Notes under the pieces: model-generated | What the model saw: only the letters and a program-made list of their open reading frames with translations | Databases searched by the model: none | What the model was told of the DNA's origin: nothing | In this document: positions 25,446 to 34,061 of the stretch, in pieces | Layout of the letters: each line of letters starts with the position of its first letter | Numbering within the stretch: position 1 is the first letter of the stretch | Made by a program: the position numbers and the translations under genes | Assembly: GCA_036491755.1 (NCBI GenBank) | Contig: DASXBJ010000106.1 | Span: forward strand, 4,547 to 68,546 | Length of the DNA stretch: 64,000 bases | Direction of reading: 5' to 3' | DNA from: DASXBJ01 sp036491755 | Lineage (GTDB): Bacteria; Chloroflexota; Dormibacteria; Dormibacterales; Dormibacteraceae

Positions 25446-26417
25446 CTATCCCTCGACGCGCAGGGTGCGCTCCACGCCATCCGCGCTCAAATCGATCAGG
25501 TAACCCCGCAGCACGCCATGGTTCGCCTCCGAACCTGCATTCACGCACAGTGTCTCGCCGATCCGCCGCTCCCCGGCTGACTCGTGTATGTGACCATGGA
25601 TGCCCAGGACCGGCTGGAACTTCTCGATCGCCTTGCGCACGCCCGTGGACCCGACGGGACCGCGGAGCACGTCTCCCGCCGACACTGTGGGGCGGAGGGA
25701 CGGGGAGAGCAGCGGTGCCGTGTCCAGGCCCGAATCGAACGGCGGGACATGGGTCATCATCACGGTCTTGCGGACGTCGCGCGCGCCGGCGACCAGCCCG
25801 GAGATTCGGTCGAGGAACTCCTCCTCAGGCATCTCACGAGGAGTTGACCAAGGCGTCGGCGACGACCAGCCGATGCTCACGAGCTGGTGCCATGGGGTCA
25901 GGTCCACAACCCGCTCGTTGACGTTCTGGCAGTAGGCGGACTCCGCGAGAATCGGATCGATCTCGAAGTCGTCATCGTTGCCTGGCATCAGGTACACGGG
26001 GACTCCCGAACCTTCAAGCCGCTCTGCTGCAAGCTCCATCCACTCGCGGACCCGACGCCCGATCTGCTCGTCGAACGCCCGCCGAACCAGATCGGGGTCG
26101 GCTTCCATCGCCGCCCGCTCCGCCTCGGTCACTCGGACGGCGTAATAGCCGAGATCCGCGATCGATCGTTCCAGCTCGGCGAGCTCAGTCTCAGTGCGCG
26201 CGACCCGTCGCTTGCCCATGACATCAGCCGTCCACGCATCCCCGTTTCCGGTGCTGACGACTGCCACCAGCGCCTTGCCTGTCAGGTCTCCTGCAATCAC
26301 AGCGGCGTCGGCCTTGTAGACGTTCGCCTTCATCGCGTTGACGAACTTCCGCCAGGTGCGCTCCGAGGCGTGGATGTCGCTGCAGATGTAGACGCGGAAC
26401 GGTTTAGGCATCGGCAC
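25446..26417 (-). CDS. Calcineurin-like metallophosphoesterase
   Basis: 323 residues. All five metal-site blocks are present: CSDIHAS, VIAGDLTG, MPGNDDD, MTHVPPFD and GIHGHIHES. An inserted helical region (about 60-130, LVRRAFDEQIGRRVREW) precedes the GNDDD block. It should hydrolyse a phosphodiester or phosphomonoester using two metal ions. It overlaps the end of the amidase gene by 14 bases, so it is the third gene of the permease-amidase-phosphoesterase operon. What links a phosphoesterase to amide uptake is not visible from sequence. Confidence 0.9.
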   Translation of the reverse strand: MPMPKPFRVYICSDIHASERTWRKFVNAMKANVYKADAAVIAGDLTGKALVAVVSTGNGDAWTADVMGKRRVARTETELAELERSIADLGYYAVRVTEAERAAMEADPDLVRRAFDEQIGRRVREWMELAAERLEGSGVPVYLMPGNDDDFEIDPILAESAYCQNVNERVVDLTPWHQLVSIGWSSPTPWSTPREMPEEEFLDRISGLVAGARDVRKTVMMTHVPPFDSGLDTAPLLSPSLRPTVSAGDVLRGPVGSTGVRKAIEKFQPVLGIHGHIHESAGERRIGETLCVNAGSEANHGVLRGYLIDLSADGVERTLRVEG

Positions 26418-27852
26418 TCAGCTTGCGCGATGCGTGGACCGAAGGCAGGCGGCCAGCCCACGGGCGGGCGTGCTCCAGCTGGGCGCCGAGGCGGAACAGA
26501 GTGGCTTCGTCGCCATACCGGCCCGTGATCAGCGATCCCACGGGGAGATCGCCGGACGTCCAGTGGAGCGGCAAGCTCATGGCGGGCTGGCCCGTGATGT
26601 TCGCCACCGGGTTCCAGGCGTTGAACTCGCAGTCGAATCGCCACCACTCCTCGGCGCCGCCCTGCGAGCGATTGAGCACGCCGAGACCCTCCGGCGGGCG
26701 GGCCAGTGTGGGCGTCAGCCAGGCATCGTAGGTTTGGAAGAAGGGCCCGATAGCTCGAGCTGCCTCGCCCAGCCTGCCGATCGCGCGGCTCAGGTCGAGG
26801 GCGGTGAACCGCCGCCCGTGGTCCACCAGCTCCCAGGTGGTGTCCTCGAGCTCGTCCTGGCGGAGCGGTCGACCGAGTATCCGCTGCGCCTCCATCGCGT
26901 CTTCGAGATTGCCCAGCGCCCAGACGAGGACCATCGGCCCGATCATGACCTCAGCGTCGAAGTCGGGCGCGGCCTCCTCGAGCTCGTGCCCCAGGGAGGC
27001 CAGCAGCTGTGCCGTCTCGCGGACGGCCACGACGCATTCCTGGTCGACCGCCGTGCCGAGCGGCGCGCGATCCGACCACGCGATGCGCAGGCGGCCGGGA
27101 TCGTGAGTCACCTCGTCGAGGTAGGGGCGAGACGGCGGCGTGGCGAAGTACGGGTCGCCGGGCAACGGGCCGGCGATGACGTCGAGCAGGGCGGCGCTGT
27201 CCCGGACCGAGCGCGTGATCGCGTGGCGCGTGTTGAATCCACCAATCTCCTCCCCCCCGGGCGCCCGCGATACGCGACCCCGGCTTGGTTTGAGGCCGAA
27301 CAATCCGCAGCATGACGCTGGGATCCGTAGCGAGCCCGCGCCGTCTCCGCCGTTCGCCGCCGGCACCATCCCCGACGCGACCGCCGCGGCCGAGCCACCT
27401 GACGATCCGCCGACTGTTCGATCCAGAGCCCATGGGTTGAGAGTGGGACCGAAGAGCACCGGCTCGGTCGTCGAGTGATTGCCGAACTCGGGTGTGCTGG
27501 TGCGGCCGGCGATGATCAGGCCGGCCGCCCGATAGGCCGTGACGAGCGGGCTGTCCGCCGCGGGTCGGTAGTCGCGCATCGCGCGAGAGCCAGAAGTCTG
27601 CAGCACGCCGGCCTGTTCGGCTCCAAGGTCCTTGAGCAGGAAGGGCACACCTGAGAGCGGACCCGCGGGCAGCGGGCGGCAGGCCTGCTCGCGGGCCTGC
27701 TCGAAGAGCCGTGTGACGACCGCGTTGATCGTCGGGTTCACCGCCTCGATGCGCGCAATCGCCGCCTCGAGCAGCTCGATGGGCCGCGCCTCTTTCAACC
27801 TGACCAGCTCGGCCTGCCCGATGGCGTCGAGCCCGGCGAGCTCGGTTGACAC
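26404..27852 (-). CDS. Amidase, amidase-signature family
   Basis: 482 residues from GTG 27852, two bases after the permease stop. The catalytic Ser-cisSer-Lys triad is visible: Lys in PFLLKDLG, cis-Ser in VGGSSGGSAAAVASG and the nucleophile Ser in GDGAGSLRIPAS. Amidase-signature enzymes hydrolyse amides to acid and ammonia. The neighbouring amino-acid permease suggests that an amide or amino-acid derivative is imported and cleaved. The frame continues well upstream of 27852 but those residues are antisense to the permease gene's frame and are not coding. Confidence 0.91.
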   Translation of the reverse strand: MSTELAGLDAIGQAELVRLKEARPIELLEAAIARIEAVNPTINAVVTRLFEQAREQACRPLPAGPLSGVPFLLKDLGAEQAGVLQTSGSRAMRDYRPAADSPLVTAYRAAGLIIAGRTSTPEFGNHSTTEPVLFGPTLNPWALDRTVGGSSGGSAAAVASGMVPAANGGDGAGSLRIPASCCGLFGLKPSRGRVSRAPGGEEIGGFNTRHAITRSVRDSAALLDVIAGPLPGDPYFATPPSRPYLDEVTHDPGRLRIAWSDRAPLGTAVDQECVVAVRETAQLLASLGHELEEAAPDFDAEVMIGPMVLVWALGNLEDAMEAQRILGRPLRQDELEDTTWELVDHGRRFTALDLSRAIGRLGEAARAIGPFFQTYDAWLTPTLARPPEGLGVLNRSQGGAEEWWRFDCEFNAWNPVANITGQPAMSLPLHWTSGDLPVGSLITGRYGDEATLFRLGAQLEHARPWAGRLPSVHASRKLSADA

Positions 27853-27854
27853 CC

Positions 27855-29627
27855 TCAGTCTGGCGGCAGCATCTGGTACATCAGCTGGGTCTCGACGCCG
27901 GCGCGCCGGTTCTGAACTGCCCTGATCGCATACCAGACCACACCGACGGCAAGGACGAACGCGACGAAGGTCACGCCGCTGCTGTTGAGGTAAGACAGCG
28001 CGCTGCCCGCCGTCCTGAGCGAGTTGATGATCGGTGCGACCCCGGCAAACCAGTACAGGACGACCGCGAAGATGAGCCAGACAGCGCCCAGCCATGGCAG
28101 CGCTCGGATGAAGGGAGCGTTTTTCACTAGGTCGGGCCGCGTGAACCTGGCGAGCACTGCGTTGATGCCTGGATTGATCCAGCTGAGCGCAGAGGCCAGG
28201 ATGGTGAACCACGCCGACGCGACGAGGTTGAGCTTGCCGTCGAGGGCCGGATCGGCGCTTGGCGCCAGCGACCCGAGGCCGATTGCTTTCAAGATCGCGA
28301 AGTTCGAGAAGAGCAGGAACAGCACAGCCATGGCCAGGGTCGCGATGATCGCGTTGGCCGGCGCGTGCAGGCGCTCGGACACGGCGCCCAGCCACTCCGG
28401 CACCTGGCGGTCAAGGCTCCACGCGAGGGCCATGCGGCTGATGAAGATCACGTAGACAGGCATGAGAAGGAAGGGGAAAAGAGTCGAAGCGGCGCCGACG
28501 ATGGTCCACACCGGCCAGAGATCGGGCCGGGCGACCACGCCGACAAGCTGGTAGTAGTTCGGCTGTCCCATCGGAAGGCCCGGCTTGGTGACGTAGCCCC
28601 AGAAGGCGCCCGCCCAACCGGTCTGGCCGTCGAGCCCAAGCCGTCTCGGCAGCATCTCCGCGTAGATCGAGTTCATCAGCACGGCGAGCGCGAGGGCGCC
28701 GAGCACCGCGTAGAGAATTCCGCGCGTGACGTTGCCGCGGACCTCGCCCGAGATGTAGGCGCTGTACTGGAACCCGATGAACTGGAACAGCATCGTGCCG
28801 GCCAGGAGGAAGAATGGCCACGTGGTGCCACTGACTGGCCCGAAGCTGAAGCTGGTGCCCGTCAGCCCGGCGGTGGACGCGGCGGTTGTGAGCTGGTCGA
28901 CGGTCACGCCGTTGGCGTACTTGGGCAGGTTCGCCGCGAACGTGCCGGCGTCGAAGGTCAGGAGCCCGAATATGGCCATCAGGATCCAGCCGCCGATCCC
29001 GAAGATCGTCATGTAGGTGACGATCTTGTGGAATGTGCGGGTCGGCTGGAGGACGACGAAGGCCACCACCCCCAGGACCACCAGGCCGGCGATCAGCCCC
29101 GGAATGCCGGTGATGTCTCCTGTGCTGCCGTCGGTGAACCAGGTGTTGGCGCCGTTGAAGAAGCTGCTGCCGGTGCCGATCCCGATGATCCTGCCCTCCA
29201 TCTGGATGCCGCGCAGCGTGAGCACGGTTTCGAACTGGAGCAGCGCGATGGAGGCAAAGGCGAGCATCCAGCTCTCGAGCCAGCCGAGGGCCGGGCCGAT
29301 GCGCGGGATGATGCGGCTGGTGAAGACGTAATCGCCGCCCGACCTCGGCATGACCGTCGTCAACGAAGCGAAGATCAAGGCGAGCAAGATGCAGAACGCA
29401 CCGACGATGAAAGCAACCACCGACCAGTTGGTGACAACGCCCACGACGACGATCGGGACCCCGGCCAGCACCGCGATGGTCCAGGCCCCGCCCAGTGTCC
29501 CGCCGATGAAAGCGGAGGTGTTGAAGAAGAGCGCGTTGGTGACGCTGACCTCGCGCACGAGGCCTGACGACTGACGGGTGAAGAGGGTCTTCGTGGGCGC
29601 CGTGCCTCGGGTACTCGTGGTCGCCAT
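27855..29627 (-). CDS. APC-superfamily amino-acid permease
   Basis: 590 residues from ATG 29627 (GGGGCGAGG just upstream); an in-frame start at 29657 is less likely. About 12-13 hydrophobic segments. The first helix region has REVSVTNALFFNTSAF, where APC carriers have the Gly-rich unwound segment, and SLTTVMPRSGGDYVFTSR is the conserved post-TM2 loop (typically MPRSGGDY). The length is above the usual ~450-500 because of extra loops around GRIIGIGTGSSFFNG. It probably imports the amide or amino acid used by the downstream amidase. A well-matched promoter precedes it. Confidence 0.9.
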   Translation of the reverse strand: MATTSTRGTAPTKTLFTRQSSGLVREVSVTNALFFNTSAFIGGTLGGAWTIAVLAGVPIVVVGVVTNWSVVAFIVGAFCILLALIFASLTTVMPRSGGDYVFTSRIIPRIGPALGWLESWMLAFASIALLQFETVLTLRGIQMEGRIIGIGTGSSFFNGANTWFTDGSTGDITGIPGLIAGLVVLGVVAFVVLQPTRTFHKIVTYMTIFGIGGWILMAIFGLLTFDAGTFAANLPKYANGVTVDQLTTAASTAGLTGTSFSFGPVSGTTWPFFLLAGTMLFQFIGFQYSAYISGEVRGNVTRGILYAVLGALALAVLMNSIYAEMLPRRLGLDGQTGWAGAFWGYVTKPGLPMGQPNYYQLVGVVARPDLWPVWTIVGAASTLFPFLLMPVYVIFISRMALAWSLDRQVPEWLGAVSERLHAPANAIIATLAMAVLFLLFSNFAILKAIGLGSLAPSADPALDGKLNLVASAWFTILASALSWINPGINAVLARFTRPDLVKNAPFIRALPWLGAVWLIFAVVLYWFAGVAPIINSLRTAGSALSYLNSSGVTFVAFVLAVGVVWYAIRAVQNRRAGVETQLMYQMLPPD

Positions 29628-29689
29628 GCCTCGCCCCTCCCCCTCTGCGCGCGACAACGCGCCCTAGCCGCCGACTTGAGTTCGCGCGG

Positions 29690-29718
29690 AACCTACAGCC
29701 GATAGGATTGTTTGTCAA
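29690..29718 (-). promoter_or_regulatory. Promoter of permease-amidase-phosphoesterase operon (TTGACA-N17-TAGGTT)
   Basis: Perfect -35 TTGACA (29718-29713), 17-bp spacer and -10 TAGGTT (29695-29690), reading leftward. The expected start is near 29683, giving a ~55-base leader to ATG 29627. Confidence 0.75.
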
Positions 29719-29740
29719 GGATGTATCCGGGAGGGCCTTC

Positions 29741-30598
29741 ATGGGCGCGGATGTAACCAGCGACACATCGCCGGACACTCCGACGGCCGGTTTCGGGTCC
29801 GCGCCGGCCAAGGGCGGCGGACCGACGCTGGCCGACCCCCTGGCCGAGGCGCTCCGCCTGGTCGAGCTGGCGAACGGGCGCGGCCTTCAGGTGCGCCTCA
29901 TGGGCGGTCTCGCCTTCCATGCACGATGCCGGGAGTGGACCGCGTTGATCGAGCGCCAGCGCCGCGACATCGATCTCGCCACGCGAAAACAGGACCGCAA
30001 AGCGCTCACCGACCTCATGGCGGCCGAGGGCTACACCGCCGACAGGCAGTACAACGCGCTGTACGGTCACAAGCAGCTCTACTTCCTCGATGAGTCGCGA
30101 CAGCGGCCCGTCGACGTGCTCGTCGATCGGATGGAGATGTGCCACCGGTTCGAGTTCGCCGATCGCTTGCTGGTCAGCGATGTGACGCTGCCGCCAACCG
30201 AGCTGCTCCTCTCCAAGCTGCAGGTCGTCAAAGTCAACCGCAAAGACCTGCTCGATGCCCTCGCTCTGCTTTCGGAGTATCCGCTCGCGGACGGCGATGA
30301 GGGAGGCGCCGCTATCTCGGTGCGACGGATCACCAACCTGACTTCCAACGACTGGGGCTGGTGGCGAACGATCACCGGCAACCTGACGCAGCTGCGTTCG
30401 CTGCTGGACGGAAAGCTCGCGCCGGGCGAGCTCGAGTTCGGCAGGCCTTCCCGGTTCGATCCGTCAGAGCAGGTCGCCGCGTTGGGGAGCGCGCTCGAAG
30501 ACGCGCCCAAATCGACCAGGTGGAAGCTTCGAGCGCGCGTCGGCGACCGGGTGTCGTGGTACGAGCTGCCCGAAGAGGTCGGGCACGGCCGGGACTGA
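29741..30598 (+). CDS. Nucleotidyltransferase-fold protein of unknown role
   Basis: 285 residues from ATG 29741, with GGGAGGG 6 bases upstream. The polymerase-beta-type nucleotidyltransferase core is visible: GLQVRLMGGLAFHARC supplies the GG helix, RDIDLAT the paired acidic residues, and PVDVLVDRME the third acidic strand. The N-terminus is Pro/Thr-rich. The C-terminal half (SKLQVVKVNRKDLLDALALL ... VSWYELPEE) is helical and specific. Relatives include antibiotic nucleotidyltransferases and AbiEii/MNT-type toxins, but no HEPN or antitoxin partner is adjacent. It is divergent from the permease and 23 bases before an amidase gene, so a regulatory modification role in amide metabolism is possible. 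Function not known. Confidence 0.7.
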   Translation: MGADVTSDTSPDTPTAGFGSAPAKGGGPTLADPLAEALRLVELANGRGLQVRLMGGLAFHARCREWTALIERQRRDIDLATRKQDRKALTDLMAAEGYTADRQYNALYGHKQLYFLDESRQRPVDVLVDRMEMCHRFEFADRLLVSDVTLPPTELLLSKLQVVKVNRKDLLDALALLSEYPLADGDEGGAAISVRRITNLTSNDWGWWRTITGNLTQLRSLLDGKLAPGELEFGRPSRFDPSEQVAALGSALEDAPKSTRWKLRARVGDRVSWYELPEEVGHGRD

Positions 30599-30621
30599 CC
30601 GCGTCCCGGCGCCCCGATCCG

Positions 30622-32055
30622 ATGACAGATCTGCACTATCTCTCGGCGACAGACGCCCTGCGGATGTTCCGTGCCAAGCAGCTGTCTCCGGTGGAGCTCA
30701 TGGAGTCGGTCATCGCTCGGGCTGCTGCAGTGGATGGGACGGTCAACGCCCTGTGCCACAAGTTTTTCGACAGGGCCATCGAGCAGGCTCGCGCGGCCGA
30801 GGCGCGATACATGGGTCGAGGCGAATCGCCACGTCCACTCGAGGGCATTCCCACCGCATTCAAAGAAGAGGAGCCCATCGCGGGCGAGCCCTGGACGCAG
30901 GGCTCGCTCATGTACAAAGACCTGGTCGCGCGTGAGTCGTCGTGCTTCGCGCAGAGGGTTCTGGACTCAGGCGCGATCGTGCACGCGCGTTCGACCGCGC
31001 CCGAGTTCTCGTGTGCAGGTTTCACGCACTCGCGCCTCTGGGGCGTGACCCGCAACCCGTGGAACACTGGGTTCGCCGCCGGAGGATCGTCGGGTGGGTC
31101 GGGCGCGGCGCTCGGTGCCGGAATGACGACCCTGGCCACGGGTTCGGACATTGCAGGGTCGATCCGCATACCCGCGTCCTTCAACGGCGTCGTCGGCTTC
31201 AAGCCGCCGTATGGCCGCGTGCCGCAGATGGCGCCGTACAACCTCGACACCTACTGCCATTGCGGGCCGATGGCGCGCACGATCGACGATTGCCTGCTCT
31301 TCGAGAACGTGCTTGCGGGACCGCACCCCGACGATGTCGTGTCGCTGCGTCCCAAGCTGGAGCTGCCCCAGCGATTGGAGGGAGTCGAGGGGCTGCGCAT
31401 CGCGCTATCCGTCGATCTCGGCGGCTGGCCGGTCGACGAAGAGGTGCGCCGCAACACTCTCGAGATGGCCGCGGCGCTGAGAGAGCAGGGCGCGGTGGTC
31501 GAGGAGGTGGAGCTCGATCTTCCGAGAGAGGAGATCATGCGCGCCGCGGCCATCCATTTCCACATTGGTTTCGGCGCCGACGTGAGCGGGTGGGCGGCCA
31601 AGGAGCCAGACCTGGTGACCGAATATGCTCGCGAGTTTCCACGCTGGGCCGCATCGCGCGCGGCCGGCGGCAGCCTGACGGACAAGCTGGAGATCGAGGG
31701 CCACCTGTATCCCAGGTTGAGCCGGGTGCTCGAGAGCCACGCCGCCTTGATCTGCCCGACGATCGGAACGCGCGGATTGGTGGCCGGCGACGACTACGTG
31801 GGGCACGGGCTCGAGGTCGGTGGGCAGCCGGTCGACTTCTATCTCGAGGCGATGTTGACTCCGGTGTTCAACGTGTTCAGCCGCTGCCCGGTCCTGAACG
31901 TTCCCTCGGGTTTCGCCAACAACGGCGTGCCGACCGGGATCCAGATCGTCGGACGTACATACGACGACCTGACCCCGTTCCGGATCGGCGCTGCTTGCGA
32001 GCGGGCGCGGCCGTGGTTCGACCGGCCAGAACATCGGCCCCGGATCGCCGTCTGA
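30622..32055 (+). CDS. Amidase, amidase-signature family (second)
   Basis: 477 residues from ATG 30622; the frame is open much further upstream but that part shadows the nucleotidyltransferase gene. Triad: Lys in IPTAFKEEEPI, cis-Ser in AAGGSSGGSGAALGAG and nucleophile Ser in DIAGSIRIPAS. After the Lys, the usual KDN sequence is replaced by KEEE, which marks a divergent subgroup. The last third (CPVLNVPSGFANNGVPTGIQIVG) is standard. Cytoplasmic. Only distantly like the amidase at 26404, so substrates probably differ. It follows the nucleotidyltransferase gene on the same strand. Confidence 0.9.
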   Translation: MTDLHYLSATDALRMFRAKQLSPVELMESVIARAAAVDGTVNALCHKFFDRAIEQARAAEARYMGRGESPRPLEGIPTAFKEEEPIAGEPWTQGSLMYKDLVARESSCFAQRVLDSGAIVHARSTAPEFSCAGFTHSRLWGVTRNPWNTGFAAGGSSGGSGAALGAGMTTLATGSDIAGSIRIPASFNGVVGFKPPYGRVPQMAPYNLDTYCHCGPMARTIDDCLLFENVLAGPHPDDVVSLRPKLELPQRLEGVEGLRIALSVDLGGWPVDEEVRRNTLEMAAALREQGAVVEEVELDLPREEIMRAAAIHFHIGFGADVSGWAAKEPDLVTEYAREFPRWAASRAAGGSLTDKLEIEGHLYPRLSRVLESHAALICPTIGTRGLVAGDDYVGHGLEVGGQPVDFYLEAMLTPVFNVFSRCPVLNVPSGFANNGVPTGIQIVGRTYDDLTPFRIGAACERARPWFDRPEHRPRIAV

Positions 32056-32088
32056 CGACGTACGAAGTAAAATCTCCGCCGGCGGCGC

Positions 32089-33108
32089 TTACGCGGATCT
32101 GACCGGAGCGTCGGGGGTCGAGGCGGCGCTTTCAGACACCGAAGGGAGAGAAGGCGCTGCCGGCTCGGTGGCCGCGGATTTGTCAGAGGCTCGGGCCGCT
32201 CCTCGCAGCGCGATGGCCACGGCAAGCAGGATCCCGGCAAAAAGCAGCCATCCGGCCGCTGAGCGGTGGCCACCCATGCGGTCTATGAATGCAACCACGA
32301 GCAGCATCGCAGCCACCGCGACGGTGGCGAGCTGCCCATCCGTGACGAACAGACCCCAGACCTCGAGCACCGCGGCACGGATTGGTTTCACGAGTGGAAG
32401 ATCGAGGCGTATGTCATGGCGCCGCCGCAGATACTGGACGAACAGCAACGACGCAGCCGCGTATCCGGCGATCAGCGGCAGCAAGACGACGTCGCCGTTC
32501 CACCACTGCACGCCGAGCCCCTCGCCGGCAAAGAACGTTCCGAACGACGTGAGCATGACGCCGACGGCATATTTGAGCGTGTTCTCCGGCACCCGGGTCA
32601 GCGGCTTGCGGATGAAGAGGCCCGCGATGCAAACCACGATCAGCGAGAGGAGAGCGCCGATCGCTGCCGCCGCCTGGCTCTTGAGACCACCGAGAGCCAC
32701 GACGATGAAGACGACCTCCACTCCTTCCAGGAACACACCGCCGAAGGCGGTGCCGAAAGCGTGGCCGTGCGTCATCACCTCCTCGCGCGCCTCCTCGAAA
32801 GCCGCGCCCTCATCGTGGAGGGTCTTCAATCCGGTCGACCGGAGGATGGCTTTGTAAAGCCAGCCAAGTCCAAACAGGAGCAGCCCGATGCCGACGAGCG
32901 TGCGGACTGCCGCGATCGAGACGTACGACGTGACCGCGAAGCCGAACACGGCGACGAGGCCGACCAGCACCAGCAGCGCCGCGGCCGTCGCCAGGAGGGC
33001 CGTTCGCCAGCTCTTGACCGTGCCGACCGCCAGCACGATGGTCAGGGCCTCGACCCACTCGACGGCGGCCGCCACGAATGTCGCCAATAAGACAAGGGTT
33101 CCGGTCAA
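32089..33108 (-). CDS. Predicted multi-pass membrane protein (COG4280-like), possible metal transporter
   Basis: 339 residues from TTG 33108, with AAGGAG 8-9 bases upstream. About nine hydrophobic segments. Two segments carry acidic pairs inside the membrane: AAVEWVEALTIVLAVG at the N-terminus and FLEGVEVVFIVVALG near residue 105. They look like an internal duplication and recall the E-x-x-E motifs of FTR1-type and GDT1/TerC-type cation carriers, though that link is inference. The C-terminal ~35 residues are a soluble Ala/Ser/Pro tail. Convergent with the amidase at 30622. Confidence 0.7.
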   Translation of the reverse strand: MTGTLVLLATFVAAAVEWVEALTIVLAVGTVKSWRTALLATAAALLVLVGLVAVFGFAVTSYVSIAAVRTLVGIGLLLFGLGWLYKAILRSTGLKTLHDEGAAFEEAREEVMTHGHAFGTAFGGVFLEGVEVVFIVVALGGLKSQAAAAIGALLSLIVVCIAGLFIRKPLTRVPENTLKYAVGVMLTSFGTFFAGEGLGVQWWNGDVVLLPLIAGYAAASLLFVQYLRRRHDIRLDLPLVKPIRAAVLEVWGLFVTDGQLATVAVAAMLLVVAFIDRMGGHRSAAGWLLFAGILLAVAIALRGAARASDKSAATEPAAPSLPSVSESAASTPDAPVRSA

Positions 33109-33239
33109 TCCACCGCTCCTTCAACGTAACGATTGCTCACCATGCGATTGTGATGGCTAGGCCCCGACCACCCAACAGCGCTCCGGTGACAGCCGACGCT
33201 GAGCTGCGGTCAGCCTGCGCCTTTGTGACGCAGCCCGGT

Positions 33240-34061
33240 CTAATGGCTCATGAGCTGAGCCACCGATGGCCCGGCCTGGCGGCTCGGGTCGCGGTTGTAC
33301 AGGTGGCGTGCCCAAAAGTAGGCGGTCACCCCGATGACGATGCACCATGCCACCGCGACCAACCCCTCGACGCCAATCGGGGCGCCCATGAGCAGCGCGC
33401 GCAGCGTCTCGATGACGGGGGTGTAGGGCTGGTTTTCGGCGAACCACCGGACGCCTGCCGGCATCGATGCCGTCGGCACAAAGGCGCTGCTGACGAGAGG
33501 GATGAACCCTGGGATCAGGGACAGAGAGTTGGCGCCCGCGGCGCTGTTGGTGAAGAGGCCGAAGGCGACACCAAGCCACGTCAGCGAGATCAAGAACATC
33601 GCGATGAGGCCAAGGCCCTCTGCCCACTGGATGACGCCGGCCGAGGTTCGGAACCCCAGCAGAAAAGCCAGAGCGAAGACGAGAAGGATCCCGACCATGG
33701 TGCGCAGCACGCTTCCGACGACCGCGCCCGTGAGCACCGACGTGCGGGCTATCGCCATGGTGCGGAATCGCGCGATGACCCCCTCCCGCTTGTCGATGTT
33801 CACGCTGATGGCCGTCCCGGCCACGCTGGTGCCGACGGCCATGAGGATGATTCCCGGAGTGATGTAGACGATGTACGGGACCGCGGACGCCCCGGCGCCG
33901 AGGGCTTTCGACATGGACCCTCCGAGCACGCCGACGAAGACCAGAAGAAAGAGCACTGGCGAGATGACGGCGCTCAGCGTCAGCATCGGGTTGCGCCGCG
34001 CATGCAGCGTGTCCCTGCGGATCATCGTGGCGGTGTCGCGCGCGGTGGACTGAAGACTCAT
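33240..34061 (-). CDS. ABC-2 type exporter permease (DrrB-like)
   Basis: 273 residues. Six membrane segments: VISPVLFLLVFVGVLGG, IVYITPGIILMAVG, VLTGAVVGSVLRTMVGILLVFAL, GLGLIAMFLISLTWLGVAFGLF, LIPGFIPLVSSAFV and GLVAVAWCIVIGVTAYFWA. DrrB-type permeases partner a DrrA-type ATPase in exporting drugs or lipids. The ATG overlaps the ATPase stop (TGATG). Last gene of the four-gene RHH/DUF4097/ABC operon. Confidence 0.9.
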   Translation of the reverse strand: MSLQSTARDTATMIRRDTLHARRNPMLTLSAVISPVLFLLVFVGVLGGSMSKALGAGASAVPYIVYITPGIILMAVGTSVAGTAISVNIDKREGVIARFRTMAIARTSVLTGAVVGSVLRTMVGILLVFALAFLLGFRTSAGVIQWAEGLGLIAMFLISLTWLGVAFGLFTNSAAGANSLSLIPGFIPLVSSAFVPTASMPAGVRWFAENQPYTPVIETLRALLMGAPIGVEGLVAVAWCIVIGVTAYFWARHLYNRDPSRQAGPSVAQLMSH

